A stretch of 64,000 bases of DNA from Faecalicatena_A orotica (GTDB lineage: Bacteria > Bacillota > Clostridia > Lachnospirales > Lachnospiraceae), in the NCBI RefSeq assembly GCF_040545875.1, contig NZ_JBEPMR010000017.1; one strand, 5' to 3'. Of this stretch, positions 25,058-34,316 are shown piece by piece. Both the position numbers and the translations under genes were made by a program. Numbering within the stretch: the stretch's first letter is position 1; every line of letters starts with the position of its first letter. The notes under the pieces were generated by a model. The model did not search any database. It saw only the letters and a program-made list of their open reading frames with translations, and was not told where the DNA came from.

Positions 25058-25275
25058 ATATGACATCAGTGCTGACGGCAGGTAAGACCTCAGGAATATG
25101 ACATCAGGTAAGACATCGAGGATAGACAACAGGCAGGACATCTGGGACAGACATCAAGGATATGACAACAGGCAGGACATCTGGGACAGGCATCAGATAA
25201 GGCAACAGTTTTGACATCAGAGATCAGTATCATGTAAGGCAGCGGGGAGAGACATCATGTTCAGACAGGAAAGAC
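25058..25275 (+). repeat. Degenerate short-repeat patch built on GACATC/GACAACAGGCAGG
   Basis: About 218 bases in which GACATCA-, GACAACAGGCAGGACATC and GGGACAG(A/G)CATCA recur many times at irregular spacing (for example the unit GACAACAGGCAGGACATCTG twice, at about 25126 and 25163). Strongly purine-rich and without a long ORF. Function unknown. Confidence 0.6.
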
Positions 25276-25321
25276 ATTTAAGAATCCGGAATTATAATAT
25301 AGGACTTGGATTGAACTCATG

Positions 25322-25356
25322 TTAGGGCGTATTGCATAAGCTGCAATACGTCTTTT
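25322..25356 (+). terminator. Hairpin, possible terminator
   Basis: GCGTATTGCA-TAAGC-TGCAATACGTC followed by TTTT. A TATAAT sits upstream at 25293 but has no good -35 box. It may end a second short transcript or read-through from upstream. Nothing else is seen in the rest of this gap up to 25556 apart from distant inverted copies of AGCTGCCG (about 25450 and 25535). Confidence 0.5.
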
Positions 25357-25556
25357 CATTTAAAGAAAAATATTTGAATGAAAGCATAGATATTTTTTTA
25401 AAATAGCCACTTAAATGCAAATCTACAAAAATAAAAGTACATAAAAACAGCTGCCGCATACAATAAACTCTCAACAGGACATGATACAATGCAGATCAGG
25501 TAGTACCAATATTCTGTATAAAAAATTTAATATACGGCAGCTTTAAAAAAACTATT

Positions 25557-26213
25557 TTACTGACGTACTTCTGTAATTTCCCCTTCTTTCATAAAAACAA
25601 TTTTTGTTCCGAGTGTAATTGCTTCATCATAATTATTTGTCACATAGAGCACGGTTATCCCCAAATCTTTATTGATTTTCTTGATATCTGCGATCATTTC
25701 CTGACGGCGCTGTTCATTCTGCCTTGCGAAATCTTCATCAACAAGCAAGACTTTTGGATGGCATACAATAGCCCGTCCCAGGGCAACTTTTTGTTTTTCC
25801 GATTCAGAAATAGACCGGATTTTCTTATCAATGATACCCGAAATACCGAAGAAATCGGCAGCTATTTTAACGCGGGTATCAATGACTCCGCGGGGGAGGT
25901 TGCGCAGTCTGAGCCCCAATGCCATGTTATCGTAAACGTTAAAATGAGAATACAGTACATAATTCTGGAAAGCCATTGCAAGGCTCCTGTCTCTGGGGAG
26001 GATGTCATTAAGCAGTTCCTTTTCCAGATAAATTTCCCCGGTAGTGATATCCTCCAGTCCGCCTATCATGCGGAGTATCGTAGATTTACCACAGCCGCTT
26101 GGACCGTGGAATGTTACAAATTCACCATCTCCAATTTCAAGAGAAACATTTTTAACGGAAATAAATCCGTTGGGATAAGTTTTATTTAAATTCTTCAAAG
26201 TCACACTGGCCAT
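25557..26213 (-). CDS. Orphan ABC-transporter ATPase with degenerate motifs
   Basis: A 218-residue ATPase resembling the MsmK/UgpC sugar-importer class but about 150 residues shorter, lacking the C-terminal TOBE regulatory region. The start is ATG 26213 after GAGGTG; upstream in-frame codons are rejected. Walker A GPSGCGKST is intact. The ABC signature reads SISESEKQKVALGRA instead of LSGGQ, and Walker B reads VLLVDEDF instead of DEP. The D-loop is also altered (RQNEQ for SNLDA). No permease gene is adjacent. It may be a non-transport regulator or a decaying gene; the frame itself is intact. Confidence 0.8.
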   Translation of the reverse strand: MASVTLKNLNKTYPNGFISVKNVSLEIGDGEFVTFHGPSGCGKSTILRMIGGLEDITTGEIYLEKELLNDILPRDRSLAMAFQNYVLYSHFNVYDNMALGLRLRNLPRGVIDTRVKIAADFFGISGIIDKKIRSISESEKQKVALGRAIVCHPKVLLVDEDFARQNEQRRQEMIADIKKINKDLGITVLYVTNNYDEAITLGTKIVFMKEGEITEVRQ

Positions 26214-26267
26214 AGAAACACCTCCGCTTTTTCTTAACACAATTTTAGCACATCCCATATGGCAATG

Positions 26268-26355
26268 CAAAGGGGTCAGACCCTTTTGCAGTTCATTTTC
26301 TGAATTGTATCTGAAAATTCGAAAAACGGAGCTCAAAAGGGTCAGACCCCTTTGA
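26268..26355. repeat. Paired AAAGGGGTCAGACCCCTTT-type palindromes
   Basis: AAAGGGGTCAGACCCTTTTG (26268-26287) and CAAAAGGGTCAGACCCCTTTG (about 26335-26355) are inverted copies of each other flanking 48 bases. Each is itself palindromic around GTCAGAC. The second copy contains the stop codon of spmB. They can form one long hairpin, and may act as a terminator or be a dispersed repeat. Confidence 0.7.
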
Positions 26356-26878
26356 ACATCATCCCCGCGAGAAGCACACTTGCGACGAGTCCTGCGAAGG
26401 TTGCGAGCAGTGCACCGGGCAGGGTGTAGCGTGATTTTTTTATTTTGGCGGTCATGAAGTATACGCTCATGGTGTAAAATATGGTTTCTGTGCATGCCAT
26501 TGAGATGGAGGCGATGAGTCCGAGGCGGGAGTCGGTGCCGTATTCTTTAAAGATGTCGAGAAGCAGCCCTGTTGCCGCGGAGGAGGAGAACATTTTTACA
26601 ATGGTAAGGGGGACGAGCTCTCCGGGGAAGCCTATGTACGCGGTAAAATGGCCGATCAGGGAGGAGAGGAAGTCGAGGAAACCGGAGGCGCGCAGGATAC
26701 CGACGGCGACCATGAGGCCGATCAGGGTGGGCATGATCTTTATGACTGTGAAGAACCCGCTTTTGGCTCCTTTGATGAAATTGTCGTATACGTTCGTTTT
26801 CATCAGGACTCCATAGGTGACGATGGCGAGTATGATAAAGGGAACGATAAAGTCTGTGATATAAAGAAAAAACTGCAT
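26342..26878 (-). CDS. spmB: Spore maturation protein B
   Basis: A 178-residue membrane protein starting at ATG 26878 (MQFFLYITDFIVPFIIL) with a GAGGT ribosome site; longer upstream frame rejected. Nucleoside-transporter-gate fold with several hydrophobic helices; conserved stretches GFFTVIKIMPTLIGLMVAVGILRASG and TETIFYTMSVYF. SpmB works with SpmA in spore core dehydration. The partner gene spmA is not adjacent but 3 kb away on the opposite strand. The last codons and stop fall inside a palindromic repeat. Confidence 0.92.
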   Translation of the reverse strand: MQFFLYITDFIVPFIILAIVTYGVLMKTNVYDNFIKGAKSGFFTVIKIMPTLIGLMVAVGILRASGFLDFLSSLIGHFTAYIGFPGELVPLTIVKMFSSSAATGLLLDIFKEYGTDSRLGLIASISMACTETIFYTMSVYFMTAKIKKSRYTLPGALLATFAGLVASVLLAGMMFKGV

Positions 26879-27025
26879 GAAATACCTCGGCCGGTTATTT
26901 ACTATTGCTTTATTTATATGCCTTTTTCTGAAAATCAATGTATAGAAAATACAGGAAATGACTTCGTTTAGCATATCGTCTTTCTTTTTTTCATAAAATA
27001 AAGCAAAGATATCAGGGGAGTTCTT

Positions 27026-28777
27026 ATGCCATCTCTATTTCCCAGACATATAAAGAAGCGGCTTCTTGCCGTTTGTCTTACTATCAGCATAGCAGGTACA
27101 TTGCTGTTCACGGGGTGCAGCCAGAAGTCCGGCGCCAATCAGAATAAAACATTCCAGTCATTTACAAATGAAGTATTCTGTCAGGAGGTTTCCTCGAATT
27201 CGATCAGCCTCCATTATTCCCTGAAGGACCCGGAAAAGTACGGGATCAGGGAGGCCCCGGTAACATTCGGAAGCTTTTCGGCAGATTCAAAAGCTGCTGC
27301 GGCTTCTTACGAGAACCTGAAAGCTGCTTTGAACCAGTTTTCTTATGACAGCCTGTCTGTGGAAAACCAACTGACTTATGATGTTCTGGATTATTATCTA
27401 CAAATGGCCCAGAAAAATGCAAATTATCTTTTATATGAGGAGCCTCTGGGACTGGTCAGCGGAATCCAGACGCAGCTTCCGGTACTGCTGTCGGAATATC
27501 AGTTCTACAGTGAGGAAGATATTGATACATATCTGGAACTCATGCAGACCACTCCCGATTATTTCGATTCTCTGATTGCATTTGAGAAGGAAAAATCAAA
27601 AGCCGGATTGTTTATGGCGGATTATGCGGCTGACACGGTTATTGCCCAGTGCACAGCCTTTATGGAAATGGGGGAGAGCAATTATCTGATTTCTACTTTT
27701 GTGGACCGCCTCAAGGAACTGAATATTTCAAGTGCACAGCAGAGCAGTTATATTAAGAAAAATGCCCAGATGCTTCAGAGTTATGTCCTGCCGGCATACA
27801 GCCGACTGGTTTCGGCAGTGCAGAGCCTTAAGGGAACCGGAAAAAATGAAGAGGGACTCTGCCACCTGCCTGATGGAAAAAACTATTATGAGCAGATTGT
27901 GGAAGAAGCGACCGGGTCGGGCAGGACAGTACCGGAGCTGGAAGATCTGACAAGACGGCAGATCATATCAGATCTGGAGGCTATGGAAGAAGTTCTCCAG
28001 ATTGCAGGGAATGAAGCGAAAGAAACGGCTGCTATGGAGGATAACAACCCGGTTACGATTCTGAATGAACTGGAATCGAAGACAGGAAAGTCATTCCCGG
28101 AGCCTCCTGAGACTGTGACTCAGGTAAAATATGTCCCGAAAGCAATGGAAGAACATTTAAGCCCGGCTTTCTATATGATACCGGCAATCGATAACACGAA
28201 AGAAAATGTGATTTATGTCAATCAGTCACAGATGAGTAATAACCTTACATTATATACAACTCTTGCCCACGAGGGGTACCCGGGACACCTGTACCAGACT
28301 GTTTACTATGCAGGAACAGACCCGGACCCATTAAGGAGTATCTTCAACTTTGGCGGATATGTAGAGGGATGGGCAACCTATGCAGAGATGTGCAGTTATT
28401 ATCTTTCTTCGCTGAGTAAGGAGCAGGCCACACTGCTGCAGAAAAACAGTTCGATTATTCTCGGATTATATGCACTTGCCGATATGGGAATCCATTATGA
28501 AGGATGGAGTAAGATTGACACCATTGCCTTTTTTAAAAACTATGGAATCAAAGACAGTAAAGTGATTGAACGGATTTATGAACTGATCATCGGCTCACCG
28601 GGAAACTATCTAAAATACTATATCGGATATGTGGAATTTCTGGAATTGAAGAAGGAATGGGCAAAACAAAAGGGCAATGATTTTTCACAAAAAGAATTCC
28701 ACGAGGCGGTGCTCTCTGTCGGGCCTGCACCATTTACACTCGTGGAAGAATATATGGGGAAACTGACGAACCATTAA
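27026..28777 (+). CDS. DUF885 metallopeptidase-like lipoprotein
   Basis: A 583-residue secreted lipoprotein: basic N-terminus, hydrophobic segment and lipobox LLFTGC (Cys near residue 31). The DUF885 core includes TLAHEGYPGHLYQ (HExxGH-like zinc motif near residue 415), then GGYVEGWATYAEM with the likely third ligand Glu. It probably acts as a surface peptidase, but the substrate is unknown. It is monocistronic, divergent from spmB and convergent with the GGDEF gene, whose stop it overlaps by 4 bases. Confidence 0.9.
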   Translation: MPSLFPRHIKKRLLAVCLTISIAGTLLFTGCSQKSGANQNKTFQSFTNEVFCQEVSSNSISLHYSLKDPEKYGIREAPVTFGSFSADSKAAAASYENLKAALNQFSYDSLSVENQLTYDVLDYYLQMAQKNANYLLYEEPLGLVSGIQTQLPVLLSEYQFYSEEDIDTYLELMQTTPDYFDSLIAFEKEKSKAGLFMADYAADTVIAQCTAFMEMGESNYLISTFVDRLKELNISSAQQSSYIKKNAQMLQSYVLPAYSRLVSAVQSLKGTGKNEEGLCHLPDGKNYYEQIVEEATGSGRTVPELEDLTRRQIISDLEAMEEVLQIAGNEAKETAAMEDNNPVTILNELESKTGKSFPEPPETVTQVKYVPKAMEEHLSPAFYMIPAIDNTKENVIYVNQSQMSNNLTLYTTLAHEGYPGHLYQTVYYAGTDPDPLRSIFNFGGYVEGWATYAEMCSYYLSSLSKEQATLLQKNSSIILGLYALADMGIHYEGWSKIDTIAFFKNYGIKDSKVIERIYELIIGSPGNYLKYYIGYVEFLELKKEWAKQKGNDFSQKEFHEAVLSVGPAPFTLVEEYMGKLTNH

Positions 28778-29850
28778 TGTAAAATATGGTAGAACGCATA
28801 CTGGTTCTTTCCGTTTTGCTTAGATAAATAAAGAGCTTCATCACCGTGCTTGAACAGTTCCTTAAAAGAATTGCCGTCCTCCGGGAAAAAGGCGACTCCG
28901 ACGCTTGCGCTTATATGCGGAATCTCTTCTCCGGCAGAGTCATTGATATTACCGACATCTTCAAGAAATCTGGAAATGCGCTGCCGGATGATCTCCGGAT
29001 CAATGCAGTCAGGAAGAAAGACGATAAACTCATCCCCGCCGAGCCGTCCGATAATATCCGTTGAACGAAAGGAATGCTTCAGTGCAGATGCAATCTCCTT
29101 GAGCACCCGGTCTCCACAGTCATGCCCTTTGGAATCATTGACCAGCTTAAAATTATCAATATCAATGACAAGGAGGGCACCTTTCGAACCATTCTGAGCA
29201 GTAAATGCCGTGATCTTTCTTTCACAGAAACCACGGTTCCACAGGCCGGTCATCTTGTCTGTATCTCTCTGGATTGCCAGAATATTATTGGACATAACCT
29301 GCTTCATATTCAGGTAGTTAGACTGATGAGAAGTCAGGATACTGATCAGGAAAAATATAACGGTATTAATGATATCGTAAGATGCAACATACGGAACTTT
29401 AAAGTATCTCGTCATAATACAGAATATAAGGGAAAACACACTCATAAAGAAACACATTCGCGACGGAAGATCGATCATAAATAGAGGCAGAACGACCAAA
29501 AACACAATAAATGTGACAGCGTTCATATCAGGCTGTGCTATAGTGCCGAGATAAACTGCGGCAGACATTATGACCGAATATGTGATATAAAAAGCAATAG
29601 GAATGGCATGTATATGTTTCTTTAGAAATGTTTTAGTAAGTATATTCAAAATTAAGGATGCAAGAAATAGCGTAATGTATGCTCCCGTAGCGGTTAGAAA
29701 TTCTTCAATTACCAGTGAAATAACAATCAGAGGAATTCCTGCAATTGTCCCCAGCATGGATATAAGACGCAGGGACTTTAAATTTTTATCAGCAATGTCT
29801 TCATAATATGTATGATAATTTTCAACATAAAAATTACTATATGGAATCAT
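28774..29850 (-). CDS. Membrane-bound diguanylate cyclase
   Basis: A 358-residue protein. Residues ~25-185 contain about six hydrophobic helices in three pairs. Residues ~195-358 are a GGDEF domain: DKMTGLWNRGFCER, IDIDNFKLVNDSKGHDCGDRVL and the active-site GRLGGDEFIVF. An I-site RxxD (RSTD) lies five residues before GGDEF, so product inhibition by c-di-GMP is expected. It makes c-di-GMP in response to an unknown membrane signal. No EAL domain. Confidence 0.95.
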   Translation of the reverse strand: MIPYSNFYVENYHTYYEDIADKNLKSLRLISMLGTIAGIPLIVISLVIEEFLTATGAYITLFLASLILNILTKTFLKKHIHAIPIAFYITYSVIMSAAVYLGTIAQPDMNAVTFIVFLVVLPLFMIDLPSRMCFFMSVFSLIFCIMTRYFKVPYVASYDIINTVIFFLISILTSHQSNYLNMKQVMSNNILAIQRDTDKMTGLWNRGFCERKITAFTAQNGSKGALLVIDIDNFKLVNDSKGHDCGDRVLKEIASALKHSFRSTDIIGRLGGDEFIVFLPDCIDPEIIRQRISRFLEDVGNINDSAGEEIPHISASVGVAFFPEDGNSFKELFKHGDEALYLSKQNGKNQYAFYHILH

Positions 29851-29947
29851 AACAGGTACCTCGAATCATGAAGTTATTTTGAGTCTATTGTAACATAAAA
29901 ATCACAGAAATATTACATTAATCTTAAAAAAATCAAAGGAGGAAGAA

Positions 29948-30559
29948 ATGCTGAATTATTTGTGGGCAGCCATGATCATAATAGGAGTCGTATTCGGCGC
30001 TTTTAACGGCAAAATGCCGGATATCACCAATGCCGCTCTGGATTCTGCGAAAGAGGCTGTAACATTGTGTATTACCATGATGGGGGTTATGTCATTCTGG
30101 GTAGGGATGATGGAGATCGCGACAAGAGCGGGAATTATAGAAATGGCATCGAAAAAAATGAGACCGTTGATCCGTTTTCTGTTTCCGGATATACCAGAAG
30201 GACATAAGGCGAATGAGTATATAACAACAAACTTTATTGCCAATTTCCTTGGGCTGGGCTGGGCGGCGACACCGGCCGGGCTGCAGGGCATGAGTGCACT
30301 TGCAGAACTCGAAAAGGAGAGACGGCAGAAGGGGATTAATACAGTAAAACCGGGAGTGGCTTCGGATGAGATGTGCACGTTTCTAATCATGAATATCTCA
30401 TCGCTGCAATTGATACCAGTGAATGTGATAGCTTATAGGAGTCAGTACGGATCTGTGAACCCGGCGGGGATCGTCGGCGCGGGGATACTGGCGACGGCGG
30501 CGAGCACGATGGTGGCTATGGTCTATTGCAAGATGAAGGCGAAAAGGCGGAGGGCCTGA
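29948..30559 (+). CDS. spmA: Spore maturation protein A
   Basis: A 203-residue membrane protein with MLNYLWAAMIIIGVVFGAFNGKMPDITNAALDSAKEAVTLC at the N-terminus and GLGWAATPAGLQGM in the middle, matching SpmA. It cooperates with SpmB in spore core dehydration. AAAGGAGGAAG precedes the ATG. In most spore-formers spmA and spmB are adjacent and co-directional; here a lipoprotein gene and a GGDEF gene lie between and the two face opposite directions. Confidence 0.93.
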   Translation: MLNYLWAAMIIIGVVFGAFNGKMPDITNAALDSAKEAVTLCITMMGVMSFWVGMMEIATRAGIIEMASKKMRPLIRFLFPDIPEGHKANEYITTNFIANFLGLGWAATPAGLQGMSALAELEKERRQKGINTVKPGVASDEMCTFLIMNISSLQLIPVNVIAYRSQYGSVNPAGIVGAGILATAASTMVAMVYCKMKAKRRRA

Positions 30560-30692
30560 AAAGGTCCTCCGAACTCTAAGCGGGACATTATCCGTATACA
30601 TGATTTATCAAACACACTCTGGTTTGATGTTAAGTAATGTGTTATGATGAAGAAAAATCGGACACGCGCTTAAACAAAAGGAATAGATTATC

Positions 30693-33008
30693 ATGATGAC
30701 AACGACAGAAAAACAAAATGTGATTGAAGAAGACATTCATGCCATTTATCTGGGAAATTTGAATACCGTAGAATTTAACCTCGATCTTCCAACTAAGGGG
30801 AAGAATGGGAGCGTCATTACATGGGAATCTTCTCATGAAGGTATTTTGCAGCCGGATGGAACCGTAAGAAGACCTGCATATGGAATGGGGAACCGGAAAA
30901 TTGAATTAACGGCAACATTTACATATGGGGAGGTCTGCAAAACACAAGTCTATGATATTACAGTATTGGAAGAAGTGAAGAAAGACACCATTCAAAAGGT
31001 ATATCCATTGAAAGTAAAGGTGAACAAAGGAAAGGAATATATGCTTCCAGCGTACACTGTGGTGGATACGGAGGATGGAGACACGATTGTAAAAGAAGTC
31101 CAATGGGATGAGAACCGGATGCATTTATTTGAGTATGGTGGTACATACTTTTTTTCTGGAAAAGTTAAGGACACGAAAGAAGCTGTTACACTGGAAGTTC
31201 AGGTTCTTGAGGAATCCAAGGCAGACATTTGCAATAAAGAAAAGAAGGCCATCAGTATCAGTGATACAGAAGATGCAGGGAATCTGATACTATTGGAAGG
31301 TTCGCCTTATTATGAGGCACAACAGAACATGCATGCTTATTTAAAAAAGCAAGATTTAGACCAGTTTCTCTATAGTTTCCGGGAGGCAGCAGTACTTCCT
31401 GTCAGACAGGCAAAACCAATGAGGGGATGGGATTCTCCAGAGGGTTTGTTAAGAGGGCATACGACAGGGCATTTTTTGACTGCATTGGCACTGGCTTACC
31501 ATAGTACAGGTGAAGAGTGTTTTAAGGAAAAAGCAGACTATCTGGTAGAGGAACTGCAAAAATGTCAGGAAGCTTTTGGCCGGTTAGAAGGATACCAGAA
31601 AGGATTTTTAAGTGCATATTCTCAGGAACAGTTTGATTTATTGGAGCAATATGTTACATATCCCAAAATCTGGGCGCCTTATTACACCATGCACAAGATT
31701 TTAGCAGGACTCATAGACAGCTATCGTTTTACCCGGAACGAAACCGCACTGAAGGTGGCAGAAGGATTAGGAGACTGGATTACAGCGCGATTAAAAAAAC
31801 TACACCCGGAACAACTGGAAAAGATGTGGAGCATTTATATAGCAGGAGAGTTTGGGGGAATTAATGAAAGCCTGATCTGGCTATACGAATATACAGGGAA
31901 AACAGAATATATAGAAACAGCACGTCTGTTTGATAATGAAAAGCTGTTACTGCCATTAGAAAATCATATCGATGCCTTAAGTGGTATTCACGCCAACCAA
32001 CACATTCCGCAAATCATTGGTATGCTGAAGCGTTTTGATGCGACGAAAGAGGCCCCTGATTATGAAAGGGCTGCATTCTTTTGGGACGTTGTAACACGTT
32101 TCCATTCGTATTCCATTGGTGGCGTTGGGGAAGCAGAGATGTTTCATGCCAGAAACCGGATTGGGGGATTGCTTACAGACAGTACGGCAGAAAGCTGTGC
32201 CTCCTATAATATGCTGAAACTGACGAAGATGCTCTATGAATATGAACCAAGGGCAGATTATATGGATTACTATGAACGAACGGTGCTCAATCATATCGTG
32301 CCGGGTCTGGACAAGAAAAAAACAGGTGAAAGTACCTATTTTTTCCCGTTAAAGGCCGGGGCGAAAAGGGAATTCCTTTTTGAAAATTCCTGCTGTCATG
32401 GAACCGGAATGGAAAGTCATTCTAAATATTTAGACAGTGCTTATTTTTATGGGGATGAGACCCTTTATATCAATCAGTTTATTCCATCTAAAATCTTATG
32501 GGAAAAGGGTGGATATGAAATTGTACAGTACGGTGAAAGTAATCATCCGGAAATGATTGTATTGGAGATTTCCCGCTTGTCAAAGGAATCTGCGAGGCCT
32601 ATAATAAAAAGAGTAAAACTTCGCAAACCAGACTGGTGTCAGGGTGAAGTGAAACTAAAAGTAAACCAGGAGATACAAGTGGCAGAAGAGCAAGAGGGAT
32701 ATATTGTGGCAGATCTTTGTTTTGAACAGGGAACTGTGGGATTGGAACTGGAGTATCCCTGTGGACTGCATATTAGGACGACGCCAGATGTTCCGGAATT
32801 AACGACGCTTTTTTATGGCCCTTATGTACTGGCAGCAGTTACGGATGAGCTGGAGCATATCCATGTAAAGAAAGGGGACAAACCATTAGAAACGTTGTGG
32901 AAAAGGGATGGTGAAGAGTTGGTTTTTCACTGTCAGGGATATTCGTTTATACCACTTTATCAAATTGACGAACAATCTTATCAGGTATATTTCGTCATGG
33001 AGTATTAG
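30693..33008 (+). CDS. GH127 beta-L-arabinofuranosidase-type glycosidase with Ig-like domains
   Basis: A 771-residue protein without signal peptide. Residues ~1-175 form two Ig-like (atrophied Big) domains. Residues ~195-770 match GH127 (former DUF1680): MRGWDSPEGLLRGHTTGHFLTALALAY, PYYTMHKILAGL, GEFGGINESLIWLYEYT, GGVGEAEMFH with a candidate acid Glu, SCASYNMLKLTKMLYEY, and NSCCHGTGMESHSK. The paired cysteines are the zinc-bound nucleophile site in the family. It likely removes L-arabinofuranose from imported plant oligosaccharides. Thirty-one bases separate it from the next gene. Confidence 0.9.
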   Translation: MMTTTEKQNVIEEDIHAIYLGNLNTVEFNLDLPTKGKNGSVITWESSHEGILQPDGTVRRPAYGMGNRKIELTATFTYGEVCKTQVYDITVLEEVKKDTIQKVYPLKVKVNKGKEYMLPAYTVVDTEDGDTIVKEVQWDENRMHLFEYGGTYFFSGKVKDTKEAVTLEVQVLEESKADICNKEKKAISISDTEDAGNLILLEGSPYYEAQQNMHAYLKKQDLDQFLYSFREAAVLPVRQAKPMRGWDSPEGLLRGHTTGHFLTALALAYHSTGEECFKEKADYLVEELQKCQEAFGRLEGYQKGFLSAYSQEQFDLLEQYVTYPKIWAPYYTMHKILAGLIDSYRFTRNETALKVAEGLGDWITARLKKLHPEQLEKMWSIYIAGEFGGINESLIWLYEYTGKTEYIETARLFDNEKLLLPLENHIDALSGIHANQHIPQIIGMLKRFDATKEAPDYERAAFFWDVVTRFHSYSIGGVGEAEMFHARNRIGGLLTDSTAESCASYNMLKLTKMLYEYEPRADYMDYYERTVLNHIVPGLDKKKTGESTYFFPLKAGAKREFLFENSCCHGTGMESHSKYLDSAYFYGDETLYINQFIPSKILWEKGGYEIVQYGESNHPEMIVLEISRLSKESARPIIKRVKLRKPDWCQGEVKLKVNQEIQVAEEQEGYIVADLCFEQGTVGLELEYPCGLHIRTTPDVPELTTLFYGPYVLAAVTDELEHIHVKKGDKPLETLWKRDGEELVFHCQGYSFIPLYQIDEQSYQVYFVMEY

Positions 33009-33039
33009 TATTACTTAAGTCAGAATATAGGAGGCAGTC

Positions 33040-34287
33040 ATGGACGCAAAATTCTATAAGGAAAACAGATCTGCATTATACCGAAATTTGAAACCATCCT
33101 CAATGGTACTTATTTTTAGTGGGGAGGAGCTTCGAAAAACGAATGATGAAGATTACCCATTCTTTGCAAACAGAAATTTTGTTTATTTGACAGGAGTGGA
33201 ACAAAAGGAAAGCATTCTTTGGGGACAGGTCACAGAAACAGGTGACATAAAAGAAACCTTGTTTCTTCTCCCACCAGATAAGATGAAAGAAAGATGGACT
33301 GGAAGGAGATTGACAATGCCAGAGGCAGAAGCAGTCTCAGGTGTTGCAGACTACGCCTTTTTGGAAGCATTTCAGCCAATGTTAGAGCAGACACTTTCGC
33401 AAAGACAGGTGGATACTGTCTATTTGGATATTGATGAAAGCACCATTGGTGGAAATGTCAGATATCCGGCCCGGAGCATTCAATCTTATATTGAAGAAAC
33501 ATATCCGGACATTAAAATTGACAGTGCAAGAGCAATCTTAAAGACCTTAAGAACGATCAAAAAACCTTGCGAAATTGAAGCGCTGAAGAAGGCAGAGGAA
33601 ATCACAAGAGAAGGTATCCTTGCAATGATGGAACATTCAAAACCAGGGATGTATGAATACCAGTATAAAGCATATTATGATTTTGTATTAGCACAGCATG
33701 GACTTTTAGAGCCAGGATTTCCTTCAATTATTTCCGGTGGAAAGAACAATTTCTGCATTCATTATTATAGCTATATGGGGCAGGTGTGTGATGGAGATAT
33801 GGTTTTAAATGACGTAGGAGTCAACTATGACCATGTGACTACGGATGTTTCCCGCGGATGGCCCTGTAATGGGAAATATTCAGACAAACAAAAGCTGTTA
33901 TACGAGTGTGCATACAATACTTCAGAGTATATGTTCAGAACGGTAAAACCAGGTATTCCAGCTATGGATATTGATAAGATGATAAAAAGCTATAACTGCC
34001 GGCAGCTAATGGAAGCAGGAGTTTTAAAGAATGCGGATGACATCGACACTTATATGTGGCATGGCGGTGCACATCATATTGGGTTTGATGTGCATGACGT
34101 GGTTGATGTAAAAGGCAGGCTGACAGAACCAGGCATGGTATTCTGCATTGATGTGGGTATCTATCATGAAGAATGGGGAATTGGTTTCAGGCTGGAAGAT
34201 AATTGTCTGGTTACAGAAGACGGCTGTGTAAATTTATCCGCAAATATACCGAGAAGATGGCAGGATATTGAAGAAATCATGAAATAG
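33040..34287 (+). CDS. Xaa-Pro aminopeptidase (M24B, with AMP_N domain)
   Basis: A 415-residue protein. Residues 1-130 are the aminopeptidase P N-terminal domain (PFFANRNFVYLTGVEQ). Residues ~175-400 are a pita-bread M24 metallopeptidase with metal ligands visible in NDVGVNYDHVTTDVSRGW, HGGAHHIGFDVHDV, MVFCIDVGIY and GFRLEDNCLVTEDG. It removes the first residue when proline is second. It is followed 29 bases later by a second M24 gene and convergent to an oligopeptide importer, suggesting joint use of proline-rich peptides. Confidence 0.93.
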   Translation: MDAKFYKENRSALYRNLKPSSMVLIFSGEELRKTNDEDYPFFANRNFVYLTGVEQKESILWGQVTETGDIKETLFLLPPDKMKERWTGRRLTMPEAEAVSGVADYAFLEAFQPMLEQTLSQRQVDTVYLDIDESTIGGNVRYPARSIQSYIEETYPDIKIDSARAILKTLRTIKKPCEIEALKKAEEITREGILAMMEHSKPGMYEYQYKAYYDFVLAQHGLLEPGFPSIISGGKNNFCIHYYSYMGQVCDGDMVLNDVGVNYDHVTTDVSRGWPCNGKYSDKQKLLYECAYNTSEYMFRTVKPGIPAMDIDKMIKSYNCRQLMEAGVLKNADDIDTYMWHGGAHHIGFDVHDVVDVKGRLTEPGMVFCIDVGIYHEEWGIGFRLEDNCLVTEDGCVNLSANIPRRWQDIEEIMK

Positions 34288-34316
34288 TGTGGTAATGCCA
34301 CATAGGAGGAGCAAAG

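Noticed and set aside
25058..25275. GACATC-rich patch considered as a CRISPR array
   Set aside because: Repeat units vary in length and sequence and there are no regular spacers or cas genes.
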